This document shows, piece after piece, positions 15,390-23,320 of a DNA stretch of 48,229 bases. Both the position numbers and the translations under genes were made by a program. This DNA comes from Bacteroidales bacterium. Lineage in GTDB: Bacteria > Bacteroidota > Bacteroidia > Bacteroidales > UBA932. The notes under the pieces are model-generated. The model ran no database searches and was not told the DNA's origin. It saw only the letters and a list, made by a program, of their open reading frames with translations. The stretch is from positions 1 to 48,229 of the forward strand of contig JAFYEZ010000020.1 of NCBI GenBank assembly GCA_017544005.1. The letters run 5' to 3'. Positions within the stretch are counted from its first letter, which is position 1. Each line of letters begins with the position of its first letter.

Positions 15390-17483
15390 CTATTTCAGAC
15401 CGCGGTTTTCCAGCAGGCCGTCCACCTTGGGCTGGCGGCCGCGGAAGTTCTGGTACATCACCGAGCCCTTGTCGATACCGCCCGGGGAAAGGATGAATTT
15501 CTTGAAGCGGGCGGCGACGGTGGGATTGAAGATGTCGCCGGTCTCCTTGTAGGCCTGGAAAGCGTCGCAGTCGAGCACTTCCGCCCAGATGTAGCTGTAG
15601 TAGCCGGCGCTGTAGCCGCCACCGAGGCTGTGGCTGAAGTTGGTCACGCTGTAGCGCGGCAGAATCTGCTTGGGAATGCCGCGGCCCTTGAGCTGGTCAG
15701 CCTGGAACTTCATCACGTCAAATTTGGCGGGAATGGCCTGCAGGATGTGGAGATCCATATCGACGTAAGAGGCAGCGAGGTATTCCACCGTTGCAAAGCC
15801 CTGGCCGTACTGGCCGCTGGCCACGATCTTGTCAATCAGCTCCTGCGGCATCAGTTCGCCGGTCTTGTAGTGTTTTGCATACACCTTCAGCACTTCCGGT
15901 TCGAATGCCCAGTGTTCGTTGACCTGGGAGGGAAGCTCCACGAAGTCGCGCTCCGTGCCGCTGACGCCGCTGTAGTGGACGTTGCGGAAGAAGGAGTGGA
16001 GGGCGTGGCCGAACTCATGGAACATCGTGGTGACGTTGTCGATGTTCAGCAACGCGGGCTTGTCGTCGGTCGGCATCGGGAAGTTGCAGCAGTTGACTAC
16101 AATCGGCTGCACGCGGCGGGTGCTGTCGTAGCTCTGGCCGCGGAAAGAGGTGCACCAGGCTCCGGCATTCTTGCCGTCACGGGCATAGTAGTCGCTGTAG
16201 AAGACGGCGATCACGTTGCCGTCGCGGTCCACGACATCCCAGGCGCGAGCGGTCTTCTCATAAACCGGATACTCGTCCGTACGCTCCAGGAAGGTGAGGC
16301 CATAGAGCTTCTTGGCCACGTAGAAGACGCCCTGCTGGACATTGCTCATCTCAAAGTATTCGGAGACCAGCTCTTCGTCAATGTCGAACTTGGCCTTCTT
16401 GGCCTTGTCCAGGTAGTAGCGGTAGTCCCAGGGCTGGGGTTGTCCTTTGACCTTGTCGGCCTTCATCATGGCCTTGATGTCAGCGAGTTCTTCGTTGGCC
16501 TTGGCCACGGCCGGGGTCCAGATCTGGTCGAGCAGATCATAGACGTTCTTGGCGTTGCCGGCCATGCGGTCTTCGAGTTGCATGGCAGCGAAGTCGGTGT
16601 AACCCATCAGTTTGGCACGCTCCAGGCGGAGTTCGATAATGCGGGCTGCGATGGCCTTGTTGTCGTACTGGTCGCCGTGGTTGCAGCGGTTGTTATACAT
16701 TTCATAGACCTTCTGGCGAAGCTTGCGGTTGCTGCAGTACTGGAGCACCGGGTTGCAGCTCGGGCGCTGCATGTTGAAGCTGTATTTGCCCTTCTGGCCG
16801 ATCTTCTCTGCCAGGGTAGCGGCGCGCTGGATGTCGGCTTCCGAGAGGCCGGCGAGTTCCTTGACGTCGCTCACTGTAACATAGGTGTTGTTCGTGTCGT
16901 GCTGCAGGTTCTGGCTGAAACGCAGCTGCAGTTCGGAAAGTTCGAGGCTGATGGCCGCCAGCTTCTGCTGGGTTTCGGCATCGAGCAGGGCGCCGCCGTT
17001 CACGAAACCGCGGTACACCTTCTCGAGCAGGCGGGCCTGTTCCCGGTTGAGATTCAGCGTGGCGCGCTTGTCATAAACTGCTTTGATTTTGGCAAACAGC
17101 GCCTTGTTCATGCGGATGGCGTTGCCGTGCTTGGAAGAGATGGGAGACATCTCGCGGGCGAGGGCCTGCAGTTCCGGCGTAGCGTTGGAGCTGCGGAGCG
17201 TGCCCCAGATGCCGGCTTTGGAGAGCTGCTTGCCGGTGTTGTTGTAGGCCACGATCACGTTTTCGAAAGAGGGCTCTTCCTTGCAGTCCACAATGGCCTG
17301 GATCTCCTGGTTTTCGAGTTCCATGCCCTTGAGCATGGCTTCGCGGTAGTCATTGATGGAGATGCGCTCGAAAGGCGGAATCTCATAAGGGGTTCCGTAG
17401 CGCTTCTGGAGCAACGGATTCTGGGCGAGGGCTGCCGTGCAGACAAAGGCCAGCAGGACAGCGAGGGTAGTGCGTAATTTCAT
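15390..17483 (-). CDS. dcp: Exported peptidyl-dipeptidase, M3 family (Dcp-like)
   Basis: This is a zinc metallopeptidase that removes C-terminal dipeptides or acts on oligopeptides, 697 aa. A Sec signal peptide (MKLRTTLAVLLAFVCTAALAQ) places it in the periplasm. The HExxH zinc site is HEFGH near residue 489, inside the M3 text TTMFHEFGHALHSFF. The third ligand region follows about 25 residues later (FVELPSQVNEHW, as in other M3 enzymes). Length and text fit Dcp/oligopeptidase A of the Bacteroidales. It lies 25 bases after ridA on the same strand and probably belongs to the glnN-ridA transcript. The functional link to glutamine synthesis would be nitrogen acquisition from peptides (inference). 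Confidence 0.93.
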   Translation of the reverse strand: MKLRTTLAVLLAFVCTAALAQNPLLQKRYGTPYEIPPFERISINDYREAMLKGMELENQEIQAIVDCKEEPSFENVIVAYNNTGKQLSKAGIWGTLRSSNATPELQALAREMSPISSKHGNAIRMNKALFAKIKAVYDKRATLNLNREQARLLEKVYRGFVNGGALLDAETQQKLAAISLELSELQLRFSQNLQHDTNNTYVTVSDVKELAGLSEADIQRAATLAEKIGQKGKYSFNMQRPSCNPVLQYCSNRKLRQKVYEMYNNRCNHGDQYDNKAIAARIIELRLERAKLMGYTDFAAMQLEDRMAGNAKNVYDLLDQIWTPAVAKANEELADIKAMMKADKVKGQPQPWDYRYYLDKAKKAKFDIDEELVSEYFEMSNVQQGVFYVAKKLYGLTFLERTDEYPVYEKTARAWDVVDRDGNVIAVFYSDYYARDGKNAGAWCTSFRGQSYDSTRRVQPIVVNCCNFPMPTDDKPALLNIDNVTTMFHEFGHALHSFFRNVHYSGVSGTERDFVELPSQVNEHWAFEPEVLKVYAKHYKTGELMPQELIDKIVASGQYGQGFATVEYLAASYVDMDLHILQAIPAKFDVMKFQADQLKGRGIPKQILPRYSVTNFSHSLGGGYSAGYYSYIWAEVLDCDAFQAYKETGDIFNPTVAARFKKFILSPGGIDKGSVMYQNFRGRQPKVDGLLENRGLK

Positions 17484-17508
17484 ATCAATCAGATTGTAAT
17501 TGTGCGAA

Positions 17509-17883
17509 TTATTTGCCGGCTACGGCATCGATTTCTACGCGGGCGGCTTTGGGCAGCGCGGCTACCTGGTAGCAGACGCGGGCCGGCGCATCCTTCGGGA
17601 AGAACTCGGCATAGACGGCGTTCATGGCGGCAAAATCGGCGATATCGGCCAGCAGAACCGTGGTTTTGACGACGTTTTCGTAACCGAGGCCGGCTGCATG
17701 GAGGATGGCGCCCACATTCTTCAGCGAAGCGCGGGTCTGTGCCTCGATGCCCTCGGGCATGGCGCCGGTGGCCGGATCGACGGGCAGCTGTCCGGAAACG
17801 TAAAGTGTTCCGTTCAGTTCGATGGCCTGGGAATAAGGCCCGATGGCTTTGGGCGCATCGGGCGATGCGATGATTCTTTTCAT
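17509..17883 (-). CDS. ridA: RidA-family reactive enamine/imine deaminase
   Basis: This is a cytoplasmic enzyme that hydrolyses reactive 2-aminoacrylate and similar enamines made by PLP enzymes, 124 aa. Family text is clear: APKAIGPYSQAI, GTLYVSGQLPVDPATG, and the active-site region with the conserved Arg in PARVCYQVAALPKAARVEIDAVA. The start at 17883 gives the standard N-terminus MKRIIASPDAPKA; the frame extends upstream only by overlapping glnN. It follows the glnN stop by four bases, so it is cotranscribed and perhaps coupled to it. Pairing with glutamine synthetase suggests a role in amino-nitrogen metabolism. Confidence 0.93.
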   Translation of the reverse strand: MKRIIASPDAPKAIGPYSQAIELNGTLYVSGQLPVDPATGAMPEGIEAQTRASLKNVGAILHAAGLGYENVVKTTVLLADIADFAAMNAVYAEFFPKDAPARVCYQVAALPKAARVEIDAVAGK

Positions 17884-17887
17884 AGGT

Positions 17888-20074
17888 CTAATTGGTAAAG
17901 AGCAATTCACGGTATTTAGGCAACGGCCAGAGGCCGTCGTCCACGATTTCTTCGAGTTCATCAATCGGCCCTCGCATCTCCTCGAGCATCAGGGCAACCT
18001 CCTGGTAGGCCTTGGCCTTCTCGTAGAGATCCTGCAGGCGGTTGGCGGCCTTGCGCGCCTCAATGCAGCGATCCACCCGCTCGCGGACCTCCTCCGTCAG
18101 GATTCCGATGCGGCGGATCAGGTAGAGCTCGGTGGCAGCGGCCTGGGTGAAGTCCCGGCCGAAGATATCCTGCGCGCGTGCCGTGGATTCCGACAGGCGG
18201 GCCTTGTAGTTGAGTGCGGCAGGGAGGATGTGGTTGATGGCCATGCGCCCCATCACGCGCGCCTCGATCTGCACTTTTTTGCAGTAGATCTCCCATTTGA
18301 CTTCGTTGCGCGAGCGGAGTTCCTTCTCCGAGTAAACGCCCATGCGCGTGAACATGGCGACCGAAGCGGGATCCGTGAAACGCAGGAACATTTCCGGCAC
18401 GGAGGTTTCCGTGTCCAGGCCGCGCCGGGCTGCCTCGGCCTTCCAGGCGTCGGAATAGCCGTTTCCTTCAAAGACGATCGTCCCCAGGGTGCTGGCGATG
18501 ATGGGTTTGAGCGCATCCATGGCGGCGACTTCCAGCCGCTTGCCGGAGGCCATCTCCCGATCCAGAATGGCCTTGAAGTCGGTCAGTTGCTCGGCCATCG
18601 CCGCATTGAGGGTGGTCAGGGCGCCGGCGCAGTTGGCGCTGGACCCTACGGCACGGAACTCGAAGCGGTTGCCGGTGAAGGCGAAGGGGGAGGTGCGGTT
18701 GCGGTCGGTATTATCTACGAATATTTCCGGTATTTCTACGATTCCCAGCGACTTGCCCTTCTTTCCGGCAATCTGGACCGGGGTGCCGGAGGGAAGCTCC
18801 AGCAGCCGTTTGAGGACATCGGTCATGGCGTCGCCGATGAAAGCGGAGACGATGGCCGGCGGGGCCTCGTTTCCGCCCAGGCGGTGCGCGTTGGTAGCCG
18901 AGGCGATGGATGCCTTGAGCAGGCCGTTGTGGCGCTGCACGGCCATCAGCGTGTTGACGAAAAAGATGAGGAACTGCAGGTTGCCGGCCGGGTTGTGTCC
19001 CGGTGCCAGCAGCCCGGTGCCCGTATCGGTGCCGAGCGACCAGTTGCAGTGCTTGCCACTTCCGTTGATGCCGGCGAAGGGCTTTTCATGCAGGAGCAGG
19101 ACGAACCCGTGCTTGCGGGCCGCCTTGTTCATGATGTTCATCATCAGCTGGTTCTGGTCGTTGGAAAGATTGGCCTCGCCATAGACGGGGGCGATTTCAA
19201 ACTGGTTGGGGGCCACTTCGTTGTGGCTGGTCTTCAAGGGGATTCCCAGTCGGTAACCCTCTGTTTCAATCTCGCGGATAAAGGCGGCTACGCGCTCCGG
19301 AATGGCACCGAAGTAGTGGTCGTCCAACTGCTGGTTCTTGGAAGATTCGTGGCCCATGAGGGTGCGGCCGGAGAGAACCAGGTCCGCCCGCGCCGAGTAG
19401 AGGTCGGCGTCCACCAGGAAAAACTCCTGCTCCCAGCCCAGGTAGCTGATCACTTTGCGCACCTGCGGATCGAAAAGCTGGCAGAGGGGCAGCGCCGCTT
19501 CGGAAACGGCCTTCAAGGCCTTCTTGAGCGGGGTTTTGTAGTCCAGCGCCTCACCGGTGTAGGAGATGAAAACCGTCGGGATACAGAGGGTGTCGTCGTG
19601 GATGAAGACCGGAGAGGTTGGATCCCAGGCGGTGTAACCGCGCGCTTCAAAGGTGGCGCGCAGGCCGCCGTTGGGGAACGACGAGGCATCCGGCTCCTGC
19701 TGGATCAGCGACGAGCCGTCGAACTGCTCGATCATCCGCCCCCGGGCGTCGAAGGCCATCATGGACTCGTGTTTTTCCGCCGTGACGTCGGTCAGCGGCT
19801 GGAACCAGTGCGTGATGTGGGTGACGCCGTGTTCAATGGCCCAGGTCTTCATGCCTTCCGCTACGCGGTCGGCTGTGGCCCGGTCCATGGCTGCGCCCTC
19901 TTCAATGCTGTCGATCAAAGCCTTGTAGGTCTTTGCATCGAGGTATTTCTGCATTTTCTCACGCGTGAAGACGAGTTCTCCGAAATAGGAGGAGGGGAGT
20001 CCGGACGGGGTGTCCGCCGCAGCGGCTTTCTTCTTGAAAGCCTCCCGGACAACGGTAAATCGCAAGGTACTCAT
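17888..20074 (-). CDS. glnN: Glutamine synthetase type III (GSIII)
   Basis: This enzyme makes glutamine from glutamate, ammonia and ATP in the cytoplasm. The 728-aa length matches type III enzymes (about 700-730 aa), much longer than the 470-residue GSI. GSIII-specific N-terminal text (LRFTVVREAFKKKAA, then SYFGELVFTREKMQKYL) is present, as are the core motifs LGWEQEFFLVD (metal-binding Glu), FAGINGSGKHCNWSL (catalytic loop) and the downstream NRTSPFAFTGNRFEFRAVGSSANCA. The ATG at 20074 fits the family N-terminus. The likely promoter is a near-consensus -7 box just upstream. It heads a minus-strand operon with ridA and probably dcp. Confidence 0.96.
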   Translation of the reverse strand: MSTLRFTVVREAFKKKAAAADTPSGLPSSYFGELVFTREKMQKYLDAKTYKALIDSIEEGAAMDRATADRVAEGMKTWAIEHGVTHITHWFQPLTDVTAEKHESMMAFDARGRMIEQFDGSSLIQQEPDASSFPNGGLRATFEARGYTAWDPTSPVFIHDDTLCIPTVFISYTGEALDYKTPLKKALKAVSEAALPLCQLFDPQVRKVISYLGWEQEFFLVDADLYSARADLVLSGRTLMGHESSKNQQLDDHYFGAIPERVAAFIREIETEGYRLGIPLKTSHNEVAPNQFEIAPVYGEANLSNDQNQLMMNIMNKAARKHGFVLLLHEKPFAGINGSGKHCNWSLGTDTGTGLLAPGHNPAGNLQFLIFFVNTLMAVQRHNGLLKASIASATNAHRLGGNEAPPAIVSAFIGDAMTDVLKRLLELPSGTPVQIAGKKGKSLGIVEIPEIFVDNTDRNRTSPFAFTGNRFEFRAVGSSANCAGALTTLNAAMAEQLTDFKAILDREMASGKRLEVAAMDALKPIIASTLGTIVFEGNGYSDAWKAEAARRGLDTETSVPEMFLRFTDPASVAMFTRMGVYSEKELRSRNEVKWEIYCKKVQIEARVMGRMAINHILPAALNYKARLSESTARAQDIFGRDFTQAAATELYLIRRIGILTEEVRERVDRCIEARKAANRLQDLYEKAKAYQEVALMLEEMRGPIDELEEIVDDGLWPLPKYRELLFTN

Positions 20075-20095
20075 AGGATGGAAGCGCTGATGCGA

Positions 20096-20103
20096 CAAAG
20101 TTC
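20096..20103 (-). promoter_or_regulatory. Probable -7 box for glnN
   Basis: The minus strand reads GAACTTTG, one mismatch from TAnnTTTG, 21 bases before the glnN ATG. It is the best match in the short divergent region shared with the mscS promoter. Confidence 0.4.
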
Positions 20104-20125
20104 GCAAAAAAAACGCTGAATTCAC

Positions 20126-20133
20126 TATCTTTG
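20126..20133 (+). promoter_or_regulatory. -7 box for the mscS-permease operon
   Basis: TATCTTTG matches TAnnTTTG exactly, 33 bases before the ATG at 20167. Confidence 0.75.
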
Positions 20134-20166
20134 TACGCAAGAAATATCCAATACACCTAATTCATT

Positions 20167-21090
20167 ATGAGTTTCTTTTTACAAGCCCTTCCGGAAGCCA
20201 CCGAAGCTGTGGTAAACCCGGATTCCATCAAGACCGCTGTCGTTGAATTCGCCCAGGAGGCCGTCAAGAATCCCAATGATGTCCTGCACCAGTTGGGCCA
20301 GAGCGCCATTCAGTTCGGCCTCAAGGTACTGGCCGCCCTGGTCATCTACCTGGTCGGTTCCTGGATTATCCGCCGCGTGAAGAAGCTTCTGAAGAAGATC
20401 TTCACCAAGCGCAAGACCGACAAGGCGCTGGCCGGATTCGTCACCAGTCTGACCACGGTGGTGCTGACCATCCTGCTGATCGTGATTACGGTCGGTACGC
20501 TCGGCGTCAACACCAGCTCCCTGGCGGCCGTTCTGGCTGCCGGCGGCGTGGCTATCGGCATGGCCATGAGCGGTGCGCTCCAGAATTTTGCAGGCGGCAT
20601 CATGCTGCTGGCTTTCAAGCCTTTCAAGATCGGTGACTTTATCGAGGCCCAGGGGTATATGGGTACGGTGACCGACCTGACCATCGTCAGCACGCACCTT
20701 ACCACCCCGGACAACAAGGCGGTGATCATCCCGAACGGCCCGCTCTCCAGCGGCAACATCAACAACTTCTCGAAGCACCCCGTCCGCCGTATCGACTGGA
20801 CCGTGGCCATCGCGCCGGGCACCGACCTGGAGGCCTGCAAGGCGAAACTGGTGGAGATTCTCCGCTCCGACGCCCGCGTGCTCGATTCCAAGACGGAAGA
20901 GGCTGGTGATCCGTTCGTAGCCGTCTCCGAGTTCTCCGAGAGCAAGGTCGTCCTGACCGTTCGCGGCTGGGGCAAGGCGGAAGATTACTGGGGACTCTTC
21001 TTTGATATGAACGACCGTTTCTACAAAGAACTTCCCGCTGCCGGCTTCGGCTTCGCTTATCCGAAGATGGACGTCCGCGTTCTTCAGTAA
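20167..21090 (+). CDS. mscS: Small-conductance mechanosensitive channel MscS
   Basis: This is an inner-membrane osmotic release valve, 307 aa, close to the 286 aa of E. coli MscS. Three membrane segments are visible. The third, the pore helix, is rich in Gly and Ala (LAAVLAAGGVAIGMAMSGALQNFAGGI, about residues 118-144). The beta domain follows (FKIGDFIEAQGYMGTVTDLTIVST, then DNKAVIIPNGPLSSGNINNFS), a near-perfect family match. The cytoplasmic vestibule domain completes the protein. An amphipathic N-terminal segment of about 50 residues precedes TM1. The permease gene starts 11 bases after its stop, so the two are probably one transcript. Confidence 0.95.
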   Translation: MSFFLQALPEATEAVVNPDSIKTAVVEFAQEAVKNPNDVLHQLGQSAIQFGLKVLAALVIYLVGSWIIRRVKKLLKKIFTKRKTDKALAGFVTSLTTVVLTILLIVITVGTLGVNTSSLAAVLAAGGVAIGMAMSGALQNFAGGIMLLAFKPFKIGDFIEAQGYMGTVTDLTIVSTHLTTPDNKAVIIPNGPLSSGNINNFSKHPVRRIDWTVAIAPGTDLEACKAKLVEILRSDARVLDSKTEEAGDPFVAVSEFSESKVVLTVRGWGKAEDYWGLFFDMNDRFYKELPAAGFGFAYPKMDVRVLQ

Positions 21091-21101
21091 ACCCATTCGC
21101 C

Positions 21102-22253
21102 ATGGAGGGAGAGAAAAACACCGAAAGGCTGGCCGGTATCCTGCTGAAAGCGGGGGGCCTGGCACTGGTTCTGTTCCTGTGCTGGTACTTCCGCAGCGTG
21201 CTGGTCTATGTCCTCGTGGCGTTTGTCGTGTCGCTCATCGGCCAGCCGGTGATGCGGCTCCTGCGCAAGCTCCGCGTCCGGGGCAAATCCGCCCCGGACT
21301 GGCTGCTTGCCATCGTGACACTGGTGCTTCTCTTTGTTGTCTTTGGCCTCTTCATCACGCGGATCATTCCGGTGGTGACAGGGATTGTCGGAGATGCAAC
21401 CGCATTGAATTCCTATGAATTGCCTTATAACAACCTGATTGAGCAGTTCAACCGCTGGCTGGTCGGCGTCTTTCCTGCGCTGGGAGAAGATTTTGATCTC
21501 GTCGCAGCCACCCTTGCGCGGATTCGCGAAGTGATCAATTTCTCGAATCTCTCCTCCGTGCTGGGTTCGGTGGCATCGGTCGCCGCCAGCGTGGCCGTGG
21601 GCCTTTTCTCCGTGGTCTTCATCTCCTTCTTCTTCATCAAGGACGACAAGCTCTTCGGCCGCATCGTGGCAGCCCTGGTGCCGGATCGGATCGAGAGTTC
21701 GGTGGCCAAGACGCTGAACGACATCACCCGGCTGCTCTCCCGCTATTTTGTGGGACTGGTCGTGGAGGTGCTCGGCGTAATTCTGGTGGATTTCCTCGGA
21801 CTGTGGCTGATTGCCCGCATCGGGGTGGACTATGCCATCGGCATCGCCTTCATCGCCGGCCTGCTGAACATCATTCCCTATGTCGGTCCGCTGATCGGCG
21901 AGGTGCTGGGCGTGATTCTCTGCCTGGTGCTGAAATATGGCGCCGGAGTCGGTCTGGCCGTGCCCATCTGGGCCTTTGCCCTGATCGTGTTCGCCGTGAT
22001 GCTCGGTGCGCAGCTCATTGACAACTTCATCTACCAGCCGCTGATCTACTCCACCAGCATCCGTTCCACGCCGCTCGAGATCTTCATCGTCCTGCTGCTG
22101 GCAGGGCGTCTGGGCGGAACCCTCGGACTGCTCGTCGGAATTCCGGTCTATACGGTGATCCGTGTCATCGCCATCCGCTTCTTCTCCCACAAGAAGGCGG
22201 TCCGGCGGTTGATACCGGATATCGACAAGGAAAACAGCGCGTTGGAGAAGTAG
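21102..22253 (+). CDS. AI-2E transporter/PerM-family membrane permease
   Basis: This is a polytopic inner-membrane protein of the AI-2E_transport (UPF0118/PerM) family, 383 aa. It has about eight hydrophobic segments and the family's characteristic C-terminal text: FIAGLLNIIPYVGPLIGEVLGVIL and later LLLAGRLGGTLGLLVGIPVYTVIRVI. Family members export varied small molecules or ions (the AI-2 role applies only to some), so the substrate is open. It is the second gene after mscS. Its stop directly abuts the stop of the convergent mutY with no base between, and no terminator is visible. Confidence 0.85.
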   Translation: MEGEKNTERLAGILLKAGGLALVLFLCWYFRSVLVYVLVAFVVSLIGQPVMRLLRKLRVRGKSAPDWLLAIVTLVLLFVVFGLFITRIIPVVTGIVGDATALNSYELPYNNLIEQFNRWLVGVFPALGEDFDLVAATLARIREVINFSNLSSVLGSVASVAASVAVGLFSVVFISFFFIKDDKLFGRIVAALVPDRIESSVAKTLNDITRLLSRYFVGLVVEVLGVILVDFLGLWLIARIGVDYAIGIAFIAGLLNIIPYVGPLIGEVLGVILCLVLKYGAGVGLAVPIWAFALIVFAVMLGAQLIDNFIYQPLIYSTSIRSTPLEIFIVLLLAGRLGGTLGLLVGIPVYTVIRVIAIRFFSHKKAVRRLIPDIDKENSALEK

Positions 22254-23276
22254 TTAGAGCAACTCCAGCAACCGCAAGAACAGACGCGGCTTGGCGTAAT
22301 CGGCCAGGTCGCGTTCTTGTATCCAGCGGTAGTCAGCGGGGAGGGTGGGGCGCTGCTCCGTTTCATAGACGTAGAAGTCGGTGTGCAGCGTGCGGTGCGT
22401 CAACTGGTGGCGGAAATCCTTCTGGAGGAGTTTCAGGCGCGACTGCGCCAGCCACTCCGGCCAGTCATCCCGCCTGGCTGCATCCGCATGTTCGAGGACC
22501 AGCGGTTCCCAGAGGCCCTGCCAGATGTCGCCCGCGCCTCGCTGGCGGATGGCCGTCATGCCCTCGCACCGGAGGTAGATGTAGCTCAGATAGCGCGCCT
22601 GGACAGTCGTTTTCGGGGCCTTGACCGGCAGTTGTGCCACGCGTCCCGATGTGTGCGCCCGGCAGGTGTCGGCGAGGGGACAGGTCAGGCAATCCGGGGA
22701 CGCGGGCGTGCACTGCAGGGCTCCGAAATCCATTATGGCCTGGTTGAAATCTCCGGCCGCCTGTGCCGGCAGCAGCGACTGCGCCAGGGCGGTGAACTCC
22801 TTCTTCGCGGCCGTTGTACCGACGGGCGTCTCGATCCCGAAATAGCGGGAGAGCACCCGATACACGTTTCCGTCCACGACGGCGGCGGGAAGGCCGAAGG
22901 CAATCGAGCCGATGGCGGCAGCCGTGTAGTCGCCCACTCCCTTGAGCGCCCGGATCCCTTCCAGGGTGGTGGGAAAGCCACCGGAGGCGACAATCGACCG
23001 GGCAGCCTCGTGCAAGTTGCGCGCCCGGCTGTAGTAACCCAATCCTTCCCAAAGCCGGAGCACGCGGTCCTGCGGGGCGGCGGCGAGCGCTTCCAACGTT
23101 GGAAATTCCTGCATGAACCGTTCCCAATAGGCAGTTCCCTGCGCGATCCGCGTCTGCTGCAGGATTACCTCGCTGAGCCAGATGGCATACGGGTCGCGGG
23201 TGCGGCGCCAGGGAAGGTCCCGCCCATAGACGGAATACCACGCCAGAAGGGTTTCTGTGAAGGATTTTGTTTTCAT
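22254..23276 (-). CDS. mutY: A/G-specific adenine DNA glycosylase MutY
   Basis: This base-excision repair enzyme removes adenine mispaired with 8-oxoguanine. The 340-aa protein has catalytic Glu36 (WLSEVILQQTR), the helix-hairpin-helix with GVGDYTAAAIGSIAFG, catalytic Asp135 (VVDGNVYRVLSR), and the four-Cys [4Fe-4S] loop C189-x6-C196-x2-C199-x5-C205. The C-terminal NUDIX-like domain that reads 8-oxoG is present (RGAGDIWQGLWEPLVLE, FRHQLTHRTLHTDFYV). The start MKTKSFTETL at 23276 is chosen by family N-terminus and by the -7 box eight bases upstream, which implies an almost leaderless mRNA. It is a single-gene unit, divergent from the TonB receptor. Confidence 0.95.
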   Translation of the reverse strand: MKTKSFTETLLAWYSVYGRDLPWRRTRDPYAIWLSEVILQQTRIAQGTAYWERFMQEFPTLEALAAAPQDRVLRLWEGLGYYSRARNLHEAARSIVASGGFPTTLEGIRALKGVGDYTAAAIGSIAFGLPAAVVDGNVYRVLSRYFGIETPVGTTAAKKEFTALAQSLLPAQAAGDFNQAIMDFGALQCTPASPDCLTCPLADTCRAHTSGRVAQLPVKAPKTTVQARYLSYIYLRCEGMTAIRQRGAGDIWQGLWEPLVLEHADAARRDDWPEWLAQSRLKLLQKDFRHQLTHRTLHTDFYVYETEQRPTLPADYRWIQERDLADYAKPRLFLRLLELL

Positions 23277-23284
23277 TTCTCCTG

Positions 23285-23292
23285 CAAAAATA
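23285..23292 (-). promoter_or_regulatory. -7 box for mutY
   Basis: The minus strand reads TATTTTTG, matching TAnnTTTG, only eight bases before the mutY ATG. The predicted leader is about 3-4 bases. Confidence 0.6.
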
Positions 23293-23293
23293 G

Positions 23294-23301
23294 TATCTTC
23301 G
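23294..23301 (+). promoter_or_regulatory. Probable -7 box for the TonB receptor gene
   Basis: TATCTTCG is one mismatch from TAnnTTTG, 19 bases before the ATG at 23321. It is separated from the mutY box on the other strand by a single base, so the two promoters cannot both be bound at once. Confidence 0.45.
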
Positions 23302-23320
23302 CGCTGCCAAAACAAGCAAA

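Noticed and set aside
17843-20119. 758-codon open frame on the plus strand
   Set aside because: It is antisense to the well-supported glnN and shows no domain text; frames of this sort are common at high GC.
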